A stretch of 25,179 nt of DNA, taken from positions 1 to 25,179 of the forward strand of contig RPFO01001874.1 of the NCBI GenBank assembly GCA_009746045.1, written 5' to 3'. Both the position numbers and the translations under genes were made by a program. The stretch is from Mesostigma viride. Taxonomy: Eukaryota > Streptophyta > Mesostigmatophyceae > Mesostigmatales > Mesostigmataceae. Under the pieces are notes generated by a model, which was given only the letters and a program-made list of their open reading frames with translations, ran no database searches and was not told the DNA's origin. Of this stretch, positions 8,833 to 19,964 are shown one piece after another. Position 1 is the stretch's first letter. Each line of letters begins with the position of its first letter.

Positions 8833-8964
8833 AAAACCTGTGCACCTTGGAGGTCAGGGGTTCGAATCCTCACTGAGGCAGCTCCGGCGCATTTAGTGGT
8901 GCGTGCTCAGCGGCCTAGGCGGATGTCTCGGGCTCTTCGTCCCCCCTCCACGAGGCCAGGTTTT
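8833..8964 (+). repeat. Spacer S' with a B-box-like motif (copy 2)
   Basis: This is the reverse complement of 8393-8524 with one substitution (C for T in CTCAGYGGCC). GGTTCGAATCC lies at 8859-8869. CTGAGGC at 8873-8879 could pair with GCCTCAG at 8792-8798 in the adjoining P' arm, giving acceptor-stem-like ends 89 nt apart. The intervening sequence has no convincing D arm or anticodon arm, so I call it tRNA-like at most. Confidence 0.5.
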
Positions 8965-9170
8965 AGTTACGTTAAATAGTGCCGGAACCTTTTGCCGCCT
9001 GAGGCAAATCGGTCCGTAACACTATTTTGCCCGGAATAACCACTTCCGAGCACCCAAGTTAATTCGGCCGAATTAACTTGGGTGCTCGGAAGTGGTTATT
9101 CCGGGCAAAATAGTGTTACGGACCGATTTGCCTCAGGCGGCAAAAGGTTCCGGCACTATTTAACGTAACT
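8965..9170. repeat. 206-bp perfect palindrome 3 (P P')
   Basis: Identical in design to palindrome 1, centred at 9059-9076. Its right end is the right end of the whole element, next to the TGGTC target duplication. Confidence 0.93.
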
Positions 9171-9175
9171 TGGTC

Positions 9176-9632
9176 CTCACATGTTGTGCAGGTACAACAT
9201 GGACAGTGCAGGGTGCAATAAACCTGTCACTCCTCAGGTTGCAGGTAACCTGAGCTCAGTTGACCCAGCCTGGCTGGGTATTCTTTCTCTGAGTGGGCGA
9301 TGATGATGGAACAACATGGAACCTCTTAAACGGTTACCTTGGCATTTTTACATTGGCTTTCTTGGCTGGTGGTGCACTCCCTGGATAGGCAGACAGGCAT
9401 AGCTATCTCCCTTGTGAGCTCGCGAGGAGGAGGAACTCCCCGGGCATGTTGAGCTAAACGTGATGCCATCACAAGTATTGCACGAGTTCTGGGGCCCATC
9501 TTTTTCAGTCCAGATGTTGCAGTATGGGTGTCAGTTGCTCAGCACCTCAGTCAGCTTGGAGTCAGTCTCCTAGCTGGGCAGGGTCAGGCTTGAAGTCGCT
9601 AGCCTTCAACCTGAAAGGAAAACATAATGGGA
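9176..9632. other. Interval between fold-back element and flank F2, no gene seen
   Basis: The first 70 bases or so continue the 104-bp tandem repeat interrupted at 8186. A short hairpin-like stretch (CAGGTTGCAGGTAACCTGAG) follows near 9236. The rest is ordinary mixed sequence with no frame or motif I can support. It could be the distal 3' region of the retroelement. Confidence 0.4.
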
Positions 9633-10086
9633 GTTAGATGAGATGCTTAGGCTGACACACGGATTTCCGGCCTGCGCGCCGCGTATTGCCTACCGCGGCT
9701 GAGCGGGACACCTCAGTACAGTACGGCAGGGTGTACGGTACTGAGGTGTCATGTGGACCGATGTGCGGTTAGTGCCAGACTGTTCCTAGGTGCTAGCTCG
9801 ACCCGCCAGGTCCGGTGTAGCCGGGCCTGACGGGCCGAGTCTTAGCTGGTTGCTAGTGACGTGGTCGCATGGCATTGCGGTGTACACTTGTCCACTGGTC
9901 GTGTGCTGCAGGTAGCACCGCCATAGGCATATAGGCGTAGCACTGGGGAGTGCCACAGCACCCGAGTCTGCCCAGTTCCATTCTGAGCCCTCAGCTTTCA
10001 TCGCTCTCTCATTGTATTATTGTAATACAATCATCATTCGCTCTCAGCTTTCGCAGTTGTTCGTCGTCCCTAGTCTCCATCCAACT
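9633..10086 (+). repeat. Flank segment F2, direct duplicate of 521-985
   Basis: It aligns with 521-985 from GTTAGAT to CCATCCAACT and then passes directly into the large minisatellite. The two copies lie in the same orientation about 9.1 kb apart. Confidence 0.88.
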
Positions 10087-13000
10087 GGCCCTTGCGTGCA
10101 TGGTGGATGTACATGTGAGTGCAGCCGGCCCTTGCGTGCGCGGTGGATGTACGTGTGTGTGCAGCCGCCCCTTGCGTGCATGGTGTGTGTACGTGTGTGT
10201 GCAGCCGCCCCTTGCGTGCGCGGTGTATGTACGTGTGTGTGCATGCCGGCCCTTGCGTGCATGGTGTGTGTACGTGTGTGTGCAGCCGCCCCTTGCGTGC
10301 GCGGTGTATGTACATGTGAGTGCCGTCGCCCCAAGCGTGCATGGTGTGTGTACGTGTGTGTGCAGTTGCCCCTTGCGTGCGCGGTGGATGTACGTGTGTG
10401 TGCAGCCGGCCCTTGCGTGCATGGTGGATGTACGTGTGTGTGCAGGCGTCCCTTGCGTGCGCGGTGTGTGTGTAAGTGTGCGTGCACTCGCCCCTTGCGT
10501 GCGCGGTGGATGTACGTGACAGTGTGTGCAGGCGTCCCTTGCGTGCGCGGTGGATGTACGTGTGTGTGCACTTGCCCCTTGCGTGCGCGATGGATGTACG
10601 TGTGTGTGCACTCGCCCCTTGCGTGCGCGGTGGATGTACGTGTGTGCAGGCGTCCCTTGCGTGCGTGGTGTATGTACATGTGAGTGCCGTCGCCCCAAGC
10701 GTGCACGGTGTGTGTACGTGTGTGTGCAGGCGTCCCTTGCGTGCGTGGTGTGTGTACATGTGAGTGCAGCCGGCCCTTGCGTGCGCGGTGGATGTACGTG
10801 TGTGTGCAGCCGCCCCTTGCGTGCATGGTGTGTGTACGTGTGTGTGCAGCCGCCCCTTGCGTGCGCGGTGTATGTACGTGTGTGTGCCGTCGCCCCAAGC
10901 GTGCATGGTGTGTGTACGTGTGTGTGCAGTTGCCCCTTGCGTGCGCGGTGGATGTACGTGTGTGTGCACTTGCCCCTTGCGTGCATGGTGTATGTACATG
11001 TGAGTGCAGCCGGCCCCTTGCGTGCATGGTGTATGTACACGTGTGTGCAGCCGCCCCTTGCGTGCATGGTGTATGTACATGTGAGTGCAGCCGTCCCTTG
11101 CGTGCGCGGTGGATCTACGTGCGCGGTGTGTGTACGTGTGAGTGCAGCCGGCCCCTTGCGTGCATGGTGTATGTACATGTGTGTGCAGCCGCCCCTTCCG
11201 TGCATGGTGTGTGTACGTGTGTGTGCATGCAGCCGGCCCTTGCCCCCGTGCGCGGTGTGTGTGTAAGTGTGCGTGCACTCGCCCCTTGCGTGCATGGTGT
11301 ATGTACATGTGAGTGCAGCCGGCCCCTTGCGTGCATGGTGTATGTACACGTGTGTGCAGCCGCCCCTTGCGTGCATGGTGTATGTACATGTGAGTGCAGC
11401 CGTCCCTTGCGTGCGCGGTGGATCTACGTGCGCGGTGTGTGTACGTGTGAGTGCAGCCGGCCCCTTGCGTGCATGGTGTATGTACATGTGTGTGCAGCCG
11501 CCCCTTCCGTGCATGGTGTGTGTACGTGTGTGTGCATGCAGCCGGCCCCTTGCGTGCATGGTGTATGTACATGTGTGTGCATGCCGGCCCTTGCGTGCAT
11601 GGTGTGTGTACGTGTGTGTGCAGCCGCCCCTTGCGTGCGCGGTGGATGTACGTGTGTGTGCAGCCGCCCCTTGCGTGCATGGTGTGTGTACGTGTGTGTG
11701 CAGCCGCCCCTGGCGTGCGCGGTGTATGTACGTGTGTGTGCATGCCGGCCCTTGCGTGCATGGTGTGTGTACGTGTGTGTGCAGCCGCCCCTTGCGTGCG
11801 CGGTGTATGTACATGTGAGTGCCGTCGCCCCAAGCGTGCATGGTGTGTGTACGTGTGTGTGCAGTTGCCCCTTGCGTGCGCGGTGTATGTACATGTGAGT
11901 GCAGCCGGCCCCTTGCGTGCGCGGTGTGTGTACGTGTGTGTGCAGTTGCCCCTTGCGTGCGCGGTGGATGTACGTGTGTGTGCAGGCGTCCCTTGCGTGC
12001 ATGGTGGATGTACGTGTGTGTGCAGGCGTCCCTTGCGTGCGCGGTGTGTGTGTAAGTGTGCGTGCACTCGCCCCTTGCGTGCATGGTGTATGTACACGTG
12101 TGTGCAGCCGCCCCTTGCGTGCATGGTGTATGTACATGTGTGTGCAGCCGCCCCTTCCGTGCATGGTGTGTGTACGTGTGTGTGCAGCCGCCCCTTGCGT
12201 GCGCGGTGTATGTACATGTGAGTGCAGCCGGCCCCTTGCGTGCATGGTGTATGTACATGTGTGTGCAGCCGCCCCTTCCGTGCATGGTGTGTGTACGTGT
12301 GTGTGCAGCCGGCCCCTTGCGTGCATGGTGTATGTACATGTGTGTGCATGCCGGCCCTTGCGTGCATGGTGTGTGTACGTGTGTGTGCAGCCGCCCCTTG
12401 CGTGCGCGGTGGATGTACGTGTGTGTGCAGCCGCCCCTTGCGTGCATGGTGTGTGTACGTGTGTGTGCAGCCGCCCCTTGCGTGCGCGGTGTATGTACGT
12501 GTGTGTGCATGCCGGCCCTTGCGTGCATGGTGTGTGTACGTGTGTGTGCAGCCGCCCCTTGCGTGCGCGGTGTATGTACATGTGAGTGCCGTCGCCCCAA
12601 GCGTGCATGGTGTGTGTACGTGTGTGTGCAGCCGGCCCTTGCGTGCATGGTGTGTGTACGTGTGTGTGCAGCCGCCCCTTGCGTGCGCGGTGGATGTACG
12701 TGTGTGTGCAGCCGCCCCTTGCGTGCATGGTGTGTGTACGTGTGTGTGCAGCCGCCCCTTGCGTGCGCGGTGTATGTACGTGTGTGTGCATGCCGGCCCT
12801 TGCGTGCATGGTGTGTGTACGTGTGTGTGCAGCCGCCCCTTGCGTGCGCGGTGTATGTACATGTGAGTGCCGTCGCCCCAAGCGTGCATGGTGTGTGTAC
12901 GTGTGTGTGCAGTTGCCCCTTGCGTGCGCGGTGGATGTACGTGTGTGTGCACTCGCCCCTTGCGTGCGCGGTGGATGTACGTGTGTGTGCACTCGCCCCT

Positions 13001-16000
13001 TGCGTGCGCGGTGGATGTACGTGTGTGTGCAGGCGTCCCTTGCGTGCGTGGTGTATGTACATGTGAGTGCCGTCGCCCCAAGCGTGCATGGTGTGTGTAC
13101 GTGTGTGTGCAGTTGCCCCTTGCGTGCATGGTGTGTGTACGTGTGTGTGCAGCCGCCCCTTGCGTGCCCGGTGTATGTACGTGTGTGTGCAGTCGCTCCT
13201 TGCGTGCATGGTGTGTGTACGGGTGTGTGCATGCCGGCCCTTGCGTGCATGGTGTGTGTACGTGTGTGTGCATGCCGGCCCTTGCGTGCATGGTGTGTGT
13301 ACGTGGGTGTGCAGCCGCCCCTTGCGTGCATGGTGTGTGTACGGGTGTGTGCATGCCGGCCCTTGCGTGCATGGTGTGTGTACGTGTGTGTGCACTCGCC
13401 CCTTGCGTGCGCGGTGGATGTACGTGTGTGTGCACTCGCCCCTTGCGTGCGCGGTGGATGTACGTGTGTGTGCAGGCGTCCCTTGCGTGCGTGGTGTATG
13501 TACATGTGAGTGCCGTCGCCCCAAGCGTGCATGGTGTGTGTACGTGTGTGTGCAGTTGCCCCTTGCGTGCATGGTGGATGTACGTGTGTGTGCAGCCGCC
13601 CCTTGCGTGCGCGGTGTATGTACGTGTGTGTGCAGTCGCTCCTTGCGTGCATGGTGTGTGTACGGGTGTGTGCATGCCGGCCCTTGCGTGCATGGTGTGT
13701 GTACGTGTGTGTGCATGCCGGCCCTTGCGTGCATGGTGTGTGTACGTGTGTGTGCAGTTGCCCCTTGCGTGCGCGGTGTATGTACATGTGAGTGCAGTCG
13801 CTCCTTGCGTGCGCGGTGTATGTACGTGTGTGTGCACTCGCCCCTTGCGTGCGCGGTGGATGTACGTGTGTGTGCACTCGCCCCTTGCGTGCGCGGTGGA
13901 TGTACGTGTGTGTGCAGGCGTCCCTTGCGTGCGTGGTGTATGTACGTGTGTGTGCAGTTGCCCCAAGCGTGCATGGTGTGTGTACGTGTGTGTGCAGTTG
14001 CCCCTTGCGTGCATGGTGTGTGTACGTGTGTGTGCAGCCGCCCCTTGCGTGCGCGGTGTATGTACGTGTGTGTGCAGGCGTCCCTTGCGTGCGTGGTGTA
14101 TGTACGTGTGTGTGCAGCCGGCCCTTGCGTGCATGGTGTGTGTACGTGTGTGTGCAGTTGCCCCTTGCGTGCATGGTGTGTGTACATGTGAGTGCAGTCG
14201 CTCCTTGCGTGCGCGGTGGATGTACGTGTGTGTGCACTTGCCCCTTGCGTGCGCGATGGATGTACGTGTGTGTGCAGCCGGCCCTTGCGTGCATGGTGGA
14301 TGTACATGTGAGTGCAGCCGGCCCTTGCGTGCGCGGTGGATGTACGTGTGTGTGCAGCCGCCCCTTGCGTGCATGGTGTGTGTACGTGTGTGTGCAGCCG
14401 CCCCTTGCGTGCGCGGTGTATGTACGTGTGTGTGCATGCCGGCCCTTGCGTGCATGGTGTGTGTACGTGTGTGTGCAGCCGCCCCTTGCGTGCGCGGTGT
14501 ATGTACATGTGAGTGCCGTCGCCCCAAGCGTGCATGGTGTGTGTACGTGTGTGTGCAGTTGCCCCTTGCGTGCGCGGTGGATGTACGTGTGTGTGCAGCC
14601 GGCCCTTGCGTGCATGGTGGATGTACGTGTGTGTGCAGGCGTCCCTTGCGTGCGCGGTGTGTGTGTAAGTGTGCGTGCACTCGCCCCTTGCGTGCGCGGT
14701 GGATGTACGTGACAGTGTGTGCAGGCGTCCCTTGCGTGCGCGGTGGATGTACGTGTGTGTGCACTTGCCCCTTGCGTGCGCGATGGATGTACGTGTGTGT
14801 GCACTCGCCCCTTGCGTGCGCGGTGGATGTACGTGTGTGCAGGCGTCCCTTGCGTGCGTGGTGTATGTACATGTGAGTGCCGTCGCCCCAAGCGTGCATG
14901 GTGTGTGTACGTGTGTGTGCAGGCGTCCCTTGCGTGCGTGGTGTGTGTACATGTGAGTGCAGCCGGCCCTTGCGTGCGCGGTGGATGTACGTGTGTGTGC
15001 AGCCGCCCCTTGCGTGCATGGTGTGTGTACGTGTGTGTGCAGCCGCCCCTTGCGTGCGCGGTGTATGTACGTGTGTGTGCCGTCGCCCCAAGCGTGCATG
15101 GTGTGTGTACGTGTGTGTGCAGTTGCCCCTTGCGTGCGCGGTGGATGTACGTGTGTGTGCACTTGCCCCTTGCGTGCGCGGTGTGTGTGTAAGTGTGCGT
15201 GCACTCGCCCCTTGCGTGCATGGTGTATGTACATGTGAGTGCAGCCGGCCCCTTGCGTGCATGGTGTATGTACACGTGTGTGCAGCCGCCCCTTGCGTGC
15301 ATGGTGTATGTACATGTGAGTGCAGCCGTCCCTTGCGTGCGCGGTGGATCTACGTGCGCGGTGTGTGTACGTGTGAGTGCAGCCGGCCCCTTGCGTGCAT
15401 GGTGTATGTACATGTGTGTGCAGCCGCCCCTTCCGTGCATGGTGTGTGTACGTGTGTGCATGCAGCTGGCCCCTTGCGTGCATGGTGTATGTACATGTGT
15501 GTGCATGCCGGCCCTTGCGTGCATGGTGTGTGTACGTGTGTGTGCAGCCGCCCCTTGCGTGCGCGGTGGATGTACGTGTGTGTGCAGCCGCCCCTTGCGT
15601 GCATGGTGTGTGTACGTGTGTGTGCAGCCGCCCCTGGCGTGCGCGGTGTATGTACGTGTGTGTGCATGCCGGCCCTTGCGTGCATGGTGTGTGTACGTGT
15701 GTGTGCAGCCGCCCCTTGCGTGCGCGGTGTATGTACATGTGAGTGCCGTCGCCCCAAGCGTGCATGGTGTGTGTACGTGTGTGTGCAGTTGCCCCTTGCG
15801 TGCGCGGTGTATGTACATGTGAGTGCAGCCGGCCCCTTGCGTGCGCGGTGTGTGTACGTGTGTGTGCAGTTGCCCCTTGCGTGCGCGGTGGATGTACGTG
15901 TGTGTGCAGGCGTCCCTTGCGTGCATGGTGGATGTACGTGTGTGTGCAGGCGTCCCTTGCGTGCGCGGTGTGTGTGTAAGTGTGCGTGCACTCGCCCCTT

Positions 16001-19000
16001 GCGTGCATGGTGTATGTACACGTGTGTGCAGCCGCCCCTTGCGTGCATGGTGTATGTACATGTGTGTGCAGCCGCCCCTTCCGTGCATGGTGTGTGTACG
16101 TGTGTGTGCAGCCGCCCCTTGCGTGCGCGGTGTATGTACATGTGAGTGCAGCCGGCCCCTTGCGTGCATGGTGTATGTACATGTGTGTGCAGCCGCCCCT
16201 TCCGTGCATGGTGTGTGTACGTGTGTGTGCAGCCGGCCCTTGCGTGCATGGTGTATGTACATGTGTGTGCATGCCGGCCCTTGCGTGCATGGTGTGTGTA
16301 CGTGTGTGTGCAGCCGCCCCTTGCGTGCGCGGTGGATGTACGTGTGTGTGCAGCCGCCCCTTGCGTGCATGGTGTGTGTACGTGTGTGTGCAGCCGCCCC
16401 TTGCGTGCGCGGTGTATGTACGTGTGTGTGCATGCCGGCCCTTGCGTGCATGGTGTGTGTACGTGTGTGTGCAGCCGCCCCTTGCGTGCGCGGTGTATGT
16501 ACATGTGAGTGCCGTCGCCCCAAGCGTGCATGGTGTGTGTACGTGTGTGTGCAGCCGGCCCTTGCGTGCATGGTGTGTGTACGTGTGTGTGCAGCCGCCC
16601 CTTGCGTGCGCGGTGGATGTACGTGTGTGTGCAGCCGCCCCTTGCGTGCATGGTGTGTGTACGTGTGTGTGCAGCCGCCCCTTGCGTGCGCGGTGTATGT
16701 ACGTGTGTGTGCATGCCGGCCCTTGCGTGCATGGTGTGTGTACGTGTGTGTGCAGCCGCCCCTTGCGTGCGCGGTGTATGTACATGTGAGTGCCGTCGCC
16801 CCAAGCGTGCATGGTGTGTGTACGTGTGTGTGCAGTTGCCCCTTGCGTGCGCGGTGGATGTACGTGTGTGTGCACTCGCCCCTTGCGTGCGCGGTGGATG
16901 TACGTGTGTGTGCACTCGCCCCTTGCGTGCGCGGTGGATGTACGTGTGTGTGCAGGCGTCCCTTGCGTGCGTGGTGTATGTACATGTGAGTGCCGTCGCC
17001 CCAAGCGTGCATGGTGTGTGTACGTGTGTGTGCAGTTGCCCCTTGCGTGCATGGTGTGTGTACGTGTGTGTGCAGCCGCCCCTTGCGTGCGCGGTGTATG
17101 TACGTGTGAGTGCCGTCGCCCCAAGCGTGCATGGTGTGTGTACGGGTGTGTGCATGCCGGCCCTTGCGTGCATGGTGTGTGTACGTGTGTGTGCATGCCG
17201 GCCCTTGCGTGCATGGTGTGTGTACGTGGGTGTGCAGCCGCCCCTTGCGTGCATGGTGTGTGTACGGGTGTGTGCATGCCGGCCCTTGCGTGCATGGTGT
17301 GTGTACGTGTGTGTGCAGCCGCCCCTTGCGTGCGCGGTGGATGTACGTGTGTGTGCAGCCGCCCCTTGCGTGCATGGTGTATGTACACGTGTGTGCAGCC
17401 GCCCCTTGCGTGCATGGTGTATGTACATGTGAGTGCAGCCGGCCCCTTGCGTGCGCGGTGGATGTACATGTGTGTGCAGCCGCCCCTTGCGTGCGCGGTG
17501 TGTGTACGTGTGTGTGCAGTTGCCCCTTGCGTGCGCGGTGGATGTACGTGTGTGTGCAGCCGCCCCTTGCGTGCGCGGTGTATGTACATGTGAGTGCCGT
17601 CGCCCCAAGCGTGCATGGTGTGTGTACGTGTGTGTGCAGTTGCCCCTTGCGTGCGCGGTGGATGTACGTGTGTGTGCAGCCGGCCCTTGCGTGCATGGTG
17701 GATGTACGTGTGTGTGCAGGCGTCCCTTGCGTGCGCGGTGTGTGTGTAAGTGTGCGTGCACTCGCCCCTTGCGTGCGCGGTGGATGTACGTGACAGTGTG
17801 TGCAGGCGTCCCTTGCGTGCGCGGTGTGTGTGTAAGTGTTCGTGCAGCCGGCCCTTGCGTGCGCGGTGGATGTACGTGCATGGTGTATGTACATGTGAGT
17901 GCAGCCGGCCCCTTGCGTGCATGGTGTATGTACATGTGTGTGCAGCCAGCCCCTTGCGTGCGCGGTGTGTGTACGTGTGTGTGCAGCCGCCCCTTGCGTG
18001 CGCGGTGTGTGTACGTGTGTGTGCAGCCGCCCCTTGCATGCGCGGTGTATTTACACGTGTGTGCAGCCGCCCCTTGCGTGCATGGTGTATGTACATGTGA
18101 GTGCAGCCGGCCCCTTGCGTGCATGGTGTGTGTACGTGTGTGTGCAGCCGCCCCTTGCGTGCGCGGTGTATGTACGTGTGTGTGCATGCCGGCCCTTGCG
18201 TGCATGGTGTGTGTACGTGTGTGTGCAGCCGCCCCTTGCGTGCGCGAGTATGTACATGTGAGTGCAGCCGACCCTTGCGTGCGCGGTGGATGTACATGTG
18301 TGGGCAGTTGCCCCTATCGTGCGCGGTGTATGTACATGTGTTTGCACTTGCCCATTGCGTGCATGGTGTGTGTACGTGTGTGTGCAGCCGCCCCTTGCGT
18401 GCGCGGTGTATGTACATGTGAGTGCCGTCGCCCCAAGCGTGCATGGTGTGTGTACGTGTGTGTGCAGTTGCCCCTTGCGTGCGCGGTGGATGTACGTGTG
18501 TGTGCACTCGCCCCTTGCGTGCGCGGTGGATGTACGTGTGTGTGCACTCGCCCCTTGCGTGCGCGGTGGATGTACGTGTGTGTGCAGGCGTCCCTTGCGT
18601 GCGTGGTGTATGTACATGTGAGTGCCGTCGCCCCAAGCGTGCATGGTGTGTGTACGTGTGTGTGCAGTTGCCCCTTGCGTGCGCGGTGGATGTACGTGAC
18701 AGTGTGTGCAGGCGTCCCTTGCGTGCGCGGTGTGTGTGTAAGTGTGCGTGCAGCCGGCCCTTGCGTGCGCGGTGGATGTACGTGCATGGTGTATGTACAT
18801 GTGAGTGCAGCCGGCCCCTTGCGTGCATGGTGTATGTACATGTGTGTGCAGCCGCCCCTTGCGTGCATGGTGTGTGTACGTGTGTGTGCAGCCGCCCCTT
18901 GCGTGCGCGGTGTGTGTACGTGTGTGTGCAGCCGCCCCTTGCATGCGCGGTGTATTTACACGTGTGTGCAGCCGCCCCTTGCGTGCATGGTGTATGTACA

Positions 19001-19840
19001 TGTGAGTGCAGCCGGCCCCTTGCGTGCATGGTGTATGTACATGTGTGTGCAGCCGCCCCTTGCGTGCATGGTGTGTGTACGTGTGTGTGCAGCCGCCCCT
19101 TGCGTGCGCGGTGTATGTACATGTGAGTGCCGTCGCCCCAAGCGTGCATGGTGTGTGTACGTGTGTGTGCAGCCGGCCCTTGCGTGCATGGTGGATGTAC
19201 GTGTGTGTGCAGGCGTCCCTTGCGTGCGCGGTGTGTGTGTAAGTGTGCGTGCACTCGCCCCTTGCGTGCATGGTGTATGTACATGTGTGTGCAGCCGCCC
19301 CTTGCGTGCATGGTGTATGTATACATGTGAGTGCAGCCGGCCCCTTGCGTGCATGGTGTATGTACATGTGAGTGCAGCCGGCCCTTGCGTGCGCGGTGTG
19401 TGTGTAAGTGTGCGTGCACTCGCCCCTTGCGTGCATGGTGTGTGTACGTGTGTGTGCAGCCGCCCCTTGCGTGCGCGGTGTGTGTACATGTGAGTGCAGC
19501 CGCTCCTTGCGTGCATGGTGGATGTACGTGTGTGTGCAGTCGCCCCTTGCGTGCGCGGTGTGTGTGTAAGTGTGCGTGCAGTCGCTCCTTGCGTGCGCGG
19601 TGGATGTACGTGTGTGTGCACTCGCCCCTTGCGTGCATGGTGTGTGTACGTGTGTGTGCAGTTGCCCCTTGCGTGCGCGGTGGATGTACGTGTGTGTGCA
19701 TGCCGGCCCTTGCGTGCATGGTGTGTGTACGTGTGTGTGCAGCCGCCCCTTGCGTGCATGGTGTGTGTACATGTGAGTGCAGTCGCTCCTTGCGTGCTCG
19801 GTGTGTGTACGTGTGTGTGCAGCCGCCCCTTGCGTGCATG
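10087..19840 (+). repeat. 9.75-kb minisatellite array, 40-bp monomer, about 240 copies
   Basis: The monomer contains CCCCTTGCGTGC, then CGCGGTG or ATGGTG, then TATGTACGTGTGTGTGCAG or a close variant, then CCG. Successive copies start 40 bp apart (for example 12661 and 12701); the GCATGCCGG variant adds one base. Variants include CATGTGAGTG, GTGTAAGTGTGCGTGCACTCG and CCCCAAGCG. The array has long-range internal duplications: 10087-10980 recurs 4193 bp on, 11267 to about 13160 recurs about 3925 bp on, 10984-11250 recurs about 309 bp on, and about 17790-18120 recurs about 905 bp on. Long open frames on both strands, including a minus-strand frame of 3294 codons (10009-19893), follow from the lack of stop triplets in the monomer. 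Confidence 0.95.
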
Positions 19841-19964
19841 TACATGTTTGAAGAAATAAGCAATAGTGAATGGAATAGTAAAAAGAAAATCATTCCAGCA
19901 TATGTATGTACAAGTTTTTAGTAGTACACTATGACTATCGTCAAACATAACAATTTTCTATATT
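19841..19964. other. AT-rich junction between two satellite fields
   Basis: The last monomer breaks off at CGTGCATGTACATG. About 120 bp of AT-rich unique sequence follow before the A/C-rich field begins. On the minus strand this segment supplies the hydrophobic start of the long array frame. No gene is apparent. Confidence 0.5.

Larger units (their letters stand above)
8187..9170. mobile_element. Fold-back DNA element of nested palindromes
   Basis: The 984-bp element begins AGTTACGTTAAATAGTGCC and ends with its reverse complement. A 5-bp direct repeat TGGTC lies immediately outside (8182-8186 and 9171-9175), as expected for a target-site duplication. Let P be a 102-bp arm, S a 132-bp spacer, and a prime the reverse strand. 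The order is then P P' S P P' P' S' P P'. The outer arms 8187-8627 and 8730-9170 are inverted copies of each other, around a lone extra P' (8628-8729). No coding frame is present, so it would be non-autonomous and mobilised by an enzyme encoded elsewhere. I do not recognise the terminal sequence as a named superfamily. Confidence 0.85.

Noticed and set aside
8792-8880. Functional or circularly permuted tRNA gene
   Set aside because: The T arm, variable loop and a possible acceptor pairing are present, but there is no acceptable anticodon arm. The D-arm-like block 3' of the T arm lacks a matching acceptor strand.
8187-9170. CRISPR array
   Set aside because: The repeats are 102-bp inverted arms in palindromes, and the spacers are two inverted copies of one sequence, not short direct repeats with unique spacers. 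The context is eukaryotic.
10009-19893. A giant repeat-protein gene on the minus strand (and long plus-strand frames)
   Set aside because: All minus-strand frames are open over long stretches because the monomer lacks stops and its length is 40; several different frames are equally long. No promoter, splice pattern or non-repeat domain supports a gene, so it is kept only as a finding.
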